A stretch of DNA of 64,000 bases from an uncultured bacterium. GTDB taxonomy: Bacteria > Verrucomicrobiota > Lentisphaeria > Victivallales > Victivallaceae. Position numbers and translations under genes: made by a program. Positions 60,501 to 64,000 of this stretch are shown in pieces; the stretch's first letter is position 1; each line of letters opens with the position of its first letter. A model generated the notes under the pieces. The model saw only the letters and a program-made list of their open reading frames with translations. It did not search any database and had not been told where the DNA came from. Location of the stretch: NCBI GenBank assembly GCA_900551245.1, contig URVC01000009.1, positions 1-64,000 of the forward strand. Direction: 5' to 3'.

Positions 60501-63375
60501 CGCACGGATCGAAGAGAATGCTCGGGCTTTTTTCCCAATCCGCTTTTTCCGGAACCGTGCACTGCTCCGGGAGCTTGCCGGACTCAAGAAGATCGGCGGC
60601 GGCCGTCTGACGATCGCGGAACTGATCCGGGTCCTGCCGGATCTGGAGGCGTATGCTATCTGCCATCGCCGGATCGACGAGGTCGCGGCTGAGGTCGAAT
60701 CGCTGCTGGGGCCGCTTTGGAACCATGGCGAACCGGAGTGGAGGGTGTTGCGCCCCGCGATGGAACAGGCGCAGAAACTCCATTCGCTCATTGACTCGCT
60801 TGCGGAGGTCGAGCCGGAGGCGAAGATGCCGCTTCTTGCCGCGTTACGAACGCTGTTGCCGGAGGCGGAACGCCATTTCGCCGCGCGTGCTCCACAGCGG
60901 AGCCGGATCAACGATCTGTTGAGGGCGTGGAATGAATTTCAGGAGAAGCAGCAGCAGTTCTCCGCGTATGCGCCCGCAGCCGGGGAGGAGTCGGATTTGG
61001 CTCCGTTGATGGAGGAGGTGAAACGAATTCTTGACGGCGCCGGAATGGTGCGCGGTGTGTTGCGCTACCGCCGCCTGAAAATGGAGGCGGAGGCGAAAGG
61101 AATCGGCGGATTTGCCGCCGCGCTCGAAGCCGGAACGCTTGTTCCGGCGGAGGTCGCCGGAATCTTCGACTATGTTTACGGCAGCGAGATGCTCAACCAG
61201 ATTCTCGCGCAGTCGCCGCTGCTCTGCAACTTCACCGGGTCGAGCCGTGAGGAGGGAATCCGCCGCTTCTGCGAGCTGGACCGGAAATACACCGAGCTTT
61301 CCCGGCGGATCATCTATGCCCGATTGGCGGCCCGGCTGCCGCGCCGCCGTTCCGGGCCGTGTCCGGAGGGAACCGAACTCGGGATTCTCAAGCGGGAGTG
61401 CGAGAAGCGCGCCCGGCTGAAACCGGTGCGGCAGCTGCTTGAACAGATTCCGACGTTGGCGCCGGTGTTGAAGCCCTGTTTTCTGATGAGTCCGCTGTCG
61501 GTGGCGCAGTATCTGCCGCCGGATACGGCGCCGTTCGATCTGATCGTTTTCGACGAGGCGTCGCAGATCCCGGTGTGGGATTCCATCGGGGTGATCGCCC
61601 GGGGAAAACAGCTGATCGTTGTGGGCGATCCGAAGCAGATGCCGCCGACCAGCTTCTTTCAGAAGGAGGAGGCGGAGGACGAGGAACGGCTGCCGGAGGA
61701 GCTCGAGGATATGGAGAGCATTCTGGATGAGTGCATTGCCGCCGGCGTGTATTCCGCCAGCCTCAACTGGCATTACCGCAGCCGTCATGAATCGTTGATC
61801 GCGTTCAGCAACCATTACTACTACGGGGACCGGCTTTTCACCTTTCCGGCGGCGCGCAATTCCGAGCGGCTCGGCGTGCGATTCGAGTTCGTTCCGGACG
61901 GCATCTACGACCGCCGGGGGACGCGCACCAACCGGCGTGAGGCGGAGGCGCTGGTGCGTTATCTCTTCGACCGGTTGCGGGATCCGAAGCGGACGCCGCG
62001 CAGTCTGGGGATCGTCACCTTCAGCCAGGCGCAGAAAGAGCTGATCGAGGATATGATCGAAGAGCAACGCGCGGTGCATCCGGAGCTGGAACATTGTTTC
62101 AGCGACCGGAACGAAGAGCCGCCGTTCGTGAAGAATCTGGAAAACGTCCAGGGAGATGAGCGGGATGTCATCCTCTTCTCGATCTGCTACGCCGCAGATT
62201 CGGAAGGGAAATTTTCGATGAATTTCGGTCCGCTGAACCGGCAGGGCGGCGAACGGCGGCTGAATGTCGCCATCACCCGGGCGCGGGAACAGGTGGTGGT
62301 GTTCTCCAGCGTTCACGCCACGCAGATCGATCTCGCGCGCACCGGTGCGGTGGGGGCGGCGCATCTCAAGTATTTCCTCGACTACGCGGAGAAGGGAATT
62401 TCGGTTCCTGCGCGAAGCGGCGGCGGAACTTTGAAGGAGGGGCTGATGGAGCGGATCGCCGCGTTTCTCACCGAGCATGGCTTCATGGTAGAGCGCAACG
62501 TCGGGCGGTCCGGCTGCCGGATTGATCTGGCGGTCCGCAATCCGGAAAAGGAGTCAGAGTTTCTGCTGGGAATCGAGTGTGACGGCGACTCTTACGCCGC
62601 CTGGAAGACTACCCGCGACCGCGACCATCTGCGCGAAAGTGTGCTGCGTTCGCTCGGCTGGCACATCTGCCGGGCCTGGAGCGTGGACTGGGCGTTTGAC
62701 CGGCAGCGGGCGGAGCAGAGGCTGCTGGCGCTGCTTGAAGAGATCCGCCGGGCGCCGAAAACACCGGAGCCGGAACCGGTGCAGGCGCAGGCTCCGGAGG
62801 CGGAACCGATTCCGCAGTTGCAGTCGCAGGAATCGCCGACGGTCTCGTCGCACCGCCGGGAATACCGGATCTGGGTCAACCGCGAACCGCTGCCGCAGGA
62901 GTTTTTCTACGAGTGTGCCGGTCGAACGCTGATCCGGAAACAGATGCGGGAGGTGGTGCAGCAGGAAGGGCCGATCTGTGAATCGTTGCTGAAGAAGCGG
63001 CTGGTCCGGGCGTGGGGATTCAGCCGGACCGGGGAGACCATCCAGAATGTGCTCAACGGTTGTCTGCCGCGGGAGCTGGAGAAGACGAAGATCGGGGAGG
63101 AGCGGGTATTCTGGCCGGAAGGGCAGAGTTCCGCCGCCTACCGGGATTACCGGGTCGCCGTGGACGAGGCGTCCCGGCGGACGATCGACGAGATTCCGCC
63201 GGAGGAGCTGGCGAACGCGATGACGGAGGTGCTGATGGATTTCAGTTCCTGCGAAGAGGATACGCTCTATCGTGAGACGGTGAAGCTCTTCGGATTTTCA
63301 GCGGTGACGGCGAAGGCGAGACACTACCTGGAGTTCGGCCGGAAAGCGCTGCAACGCTCCGGCATGGTGGAGTGA
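57565..63375 (+). CDS. DUF4011-helicase-Vsr-like nuclease-DUF3320 protein, probable antiphage defence
   Basis: A 1936-residue protein. N-terminal: a transglutaminase-like region with Cys225 (GTCLDTALLF) and His251 (TGHAYVG). DUF4011-type region follows at about 370-600 (KLLDLSLRNRLLNVRD). Superfamily 1 helicase: Walker A GPPGTGKSQT near residue 692, DEAS near 1330, GDPKQMPPTSF, and the C-terminal NVAITRAREQ. Between them lies a ~600-residue helical insert. Then a Vsr/MTES_1575-like nuclease (about 1628-1725: GIECDGDSYAAW, RDRDHLRESVLRSLGW) and DUF3320 to the end. The same architecture is listed among single-protein defence systems (HheA of Gao et al.). AGGAGAGGGG precedes the start. Confidence 0.82.
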   Translation: MMESFFPVETDFSAELIYLPVFNLALQQNAFPVVSELKLKNHLGRNLAGLDCEFSANPLFILPKTIHVDELANGVELSLHDLGIDLDYSLLASLSEPMKGKIRLEIRYGGEQLFFREYEVTAYAADQWLGLSVMPELLAAFVTPNLEAVSCLQAVVAEELRKATGDSSIQGYQADKTRVYEICSAIYQAIHSWGIHYANPASSFGVPGQRIRFADAIRQFRLGTCLDTALLFASVMEQCGLHPVVLLQTGHAYVGCHLVNHYFPDIPMDDLQTIRKLVDLDEFLVLETTCVTGDQTFSAAEAYARKSYLNIDSDFQCAIDIVRARYSGIRPLPLLRSAGGVELLPEVPPEVEPLAEERRRKLEQEVDLKTLRNVSNAPARVARWTQKLLDLSLRNRLLNVRDTRQVIPIACTDIALLEDKIAADELLSLHPLSNLLNEKDLHDLAMLRGSEIGSEIKQLLDQELAQRRLWTMLAPQEMERRLTGLYRQGRTDQEEGGVNTLFLAIGFLEWKVSPREEKSYLAPILLIPIRLLRKSMVEGIRIARLDEDTIINETLLELLRSQYRLTVPGIAPLPTDDSGVDVHRVMQIFRQTIREMKGWEVREEARIGHFSFGKFIMWNDMTARIDALKQNPLVRHLIGGGGIFDDGIEVFPPEEIAAHLDLKNLFCPMSADSSQLTAVLYSQLGKSFVLHGPPGTGKSQTITNIIAHNLALGRRVLFVSEKKAALDVVHRRLASIGLRPFCLELHSNKTGKTEVAAQFAEALNVPATPLSGQWESVAGNLEKLRSELNEYVQELHRNYPNGFSASDCFSLLFRRKRVPPEGLLRIDCLRHTREEYEEAGRLAADLANAWSETSPEALAAMRWLALAAWSPIFERDLLAAARALCDAARKLEAAFGTLSGVLGLRRSGKLAYLYRAALLAEAFKGCGAIPAPFLAEEFPARAAMLKDFAEDDLRSRELTGTLNHYRLELVTELDFAGISARIEENARAFFPIRFFRNRALLRELAGLKKIGGGRLTIAELIRVLPDLEAYAICHRRIDEVAAEVESLLGPLWNHGEPEWRVLRPAMEQAQKLHSLIDSLAEVEPEAKMPLLAALRTLLPEAERHFAARAPQRSRINDLLRAWNEFQEKQQQFSAYAPAAGEESDLAPLMEEVKRILDGAGMVRGVLRYRRLKMEAEAKGIGGFAAALEAGTLVPAEVAGIFDYVYGSEMLNQILAQSPLLCNFTGSSREEGIRRFCELDRKYTELSRRIIYARLAARLPRRRSGPCPEGTELGILKRECEKRARLKPVRQLLEQIPTLAPVLKPCFLMSPLSVAQYLPPDTAPFDLIVFDEASQIPVWDSIGVIARGKQLIVVGDPKQMPPTSFFQKEEAEDEERLPEELEDMESILDECIAAGVYSASLNWHYRSRHESLIAFSNHYYYGDRLFTFPAARNSERLGVRFEFVPDGIYDRRGTRTNRREAEALVRYLFDRLRDPKRTPRSLGIVTFSQAQKELIEDMIEEQRAVHPELEHCFSDRNEEPPFVKNLENVQGDERDVILFSICYAADSEGKFSMNFGPLNRQGGERRLNVAITRAREQVVVFSSVHATQIDLARTGAVGAAHLKYFLDYAEKGISVPARSGGGTLKEGLMERIAAFLTEHGFMVERNVGRSGCRIDLAVRNPEKESEFLLGIECDGDSYAAWKTTRDRDHLRESVLRSLGWHICRAWSVDWAFDRQRAEQRLLALLEEIRRAPKTPEPEPVQAQAPEAEPIPQLQSQESPTVSSHRREYRIWVNREPLPQEFFYECAGRTLIRKQMREVVQQEGPICESLLKKRLVRAWGFSRTGETIQNVLNGCLPRELEKTKIGEERVFWPEGQSSAAYRDYRVAVDEASRRTIDEIPPEELANAMTEVLMDFSSCEEDTLYRETVKLFGFSAVTAKARHYLEFGRKALQRSGMVE

Positions 63376-63508
63376 CGGCCGCGGAAAATTCGGGAATGAC
63401 GCCCCGGTGCTCATCAGGCAAGGGGCGTTATAGAAGAGCGGCGAAGAACAAACAGGATTACGGCCTTCGCAAAATGTGCGCAAAATATCGGGGACGCCAT
63501 CTGCGGTT

Positions 63509-64000
63509 TCAGCGGACGCGATTGACGAGACGCTGATATTCCGCGAAGTAACGTCTCCCCAGTTCGCGGGCGGAGGCGCTGGAAAAATGCAGGTTGTCCC
63601 CCTTGTCCGTCAACCCCGCCACGGAGACGTATTCCAGATCCGGCAGTTCCGCCGCAACCGCTTGGATGGCCGCGTCAATCGGGGGAAAGTCGTACTTGCC
63701 CCCCTTCAGATATTCCCCCAGCCCGCCGCAGAGAAAGGGTACTCCGGCAAGCGGCAGGTCGGCGCGGAAGTTCCGGATGACCTCCTTCAAATCTTCCGCA
63801 TAGCGGCAGTTCCTCAATTTTGCGTCAGTCTCCCCCTGATGCCAGAGCACCGCCGCAAACGTACCGCGCTTCAAGGCGGCAGCGGCCCGCTCGATCGCCT
63901 GATCGTAAGGGCGTTCCTGCGGATCCCACGGAGAACTGCCGCCCCGTTTCCAGGCGGAGATCGGCGTGCCGCCGACCGCGGTCGGCACCAGCCCGACCAT
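63509..64000 (-). CDS. SASA-family carbohydrate acetylesterase, partial
   Basis: The C-terminal 163 residues of a sialate O-acetylesterase-like (SASA/DUF303, CE6-type) protein; the N-terminus lies beyond the window edge. LVPTAVGGTPISAW and the catalytic block AAVLWHQGETDA are visible, followed by the C-terminal DKGDNLHFSSASARELGRRY with the catalytic Asp-x-x-His arrangement. It should remove acetyl groups from xylan or sialic acids. Whether it is secreted cannot be seen. Confidence 0.85.
   Translation of the reverse strand: MVGLVPTAVGGTPISAWKRGGSSPWDPQERPYDQAIERAAAALKRGTFAAVLWHQGETDAKLRNCRYAEDLKEVIRNFRADLPLAGVPFLCGGLGEYLKGGKYDFPPIDAAIQAVAAELPDLEYVSVAGLTDKGDNLHFSSASARELGRRYFAEYQRLVNRVR

Noticed and set aside
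63399..63428. Hairpin ACGCCCC/GGGGCGT after the defence helicase gene
   Set aside because: It has a 16-base loop and no T run, so it is not a convincing terminator.

Overview
This window looks like chromosomal DNA from a free-living or gut-associated member of the Lentisphaerota (Victivallis-like). That is inferred from three things: several pseudopilin-like proteins with a FTLIELL N-terminus and an H-X9-DG C-terminal motif, many sugar-degrading enzymes each with its own AraC, GntR or IclR regulator, and GC-rich genes separated by AT-rich, strongly sigma70-like promoters. I found no rRNA, tRNA, CRISPR array, integrase or transposase.

Layout. 1-5.2 kb (minus): a four-gene Gld-type ABC cassette (ATPase, permease, GldG-like protein, DUF4340 protein) with a clear promoter and terminator. 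5.2-8.4 kb: a glycerol-1-phosphate dehydrogenase gene divergent from an uncharacterised putative alpha/alpha-barrel protein. 8.6-15.0 kb: a GntR regulator, a pseudopilin and a very large secreted glycosidase. 15.0-17.6 kb (minus): housekeeping genes purQ, argJ and queF. 17.7-25.4 kb: a FucP-type transporter, then a compact IclR-led operon (enolase-superfamily enzyme, mannonate dehydratase, GH10-like glycosidase, RraA-family aldolase, SDR) that reads as uronate/aldonate or glucuronoxylan-oligosaccharide catabolism. 25.4-28.9 kb: a tandem-domain PilT ATPase, dut and a sugar acetyltransferase. 29-32.6 kb: an AraC regulator divergent from a Gfo/Idh/MocA oxidoreductase plus ThuA pair, then a small CBM9-like protein. 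32.7-35.4 kb: an RNase II-family nuclease and an alpha/beta hydrolase. 35.4-38.9 kb: an AraC regulator divergent from an ADP-ribosylglycohydrolase-family protein, then an orphan pseudopilin. 38.9-44.9 kb: small membrane proteins, a pseudopilin plus CE7 esterase operon, a zinc alcohol dehydrogenase and a CDF metal transporter. 44.9-57.1 kb: a GH106-like and a GH3 glycosidase, a pseudopilin / GH-A glycosidase / CBM operon divergent from an AraC regulator, and a GH78-like enzyme. 57.5-63.4 kb: a 1936-residue DUF4011-helicase-nuclease protein of the antiphage-defence type. 63.5 kb to the end: a partial SASA-family acetylesterase.

How it fits together. Most of the window serves carbohydrate use: secreted enzymes attack polymers, FucP-like transport imports sugars, and cytoplasmic GH3, GH10-like and GH106-like enzymes plus uronate enzymes finish the job. 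The recurring unit 'local regulator - pseudopilin-like protein - secreted CAZyme' (three clear cases plus one orphan pseudopilin) is the strongest candidate for an under-described system. The three CAZyme-linked pseudopilins lack the glycine normally found immediately before the prepilin cleavage site, while the orphan one has it. The other notable item is the large defence-type helicase, which also carries a transglutaminase-like N-terminal region.
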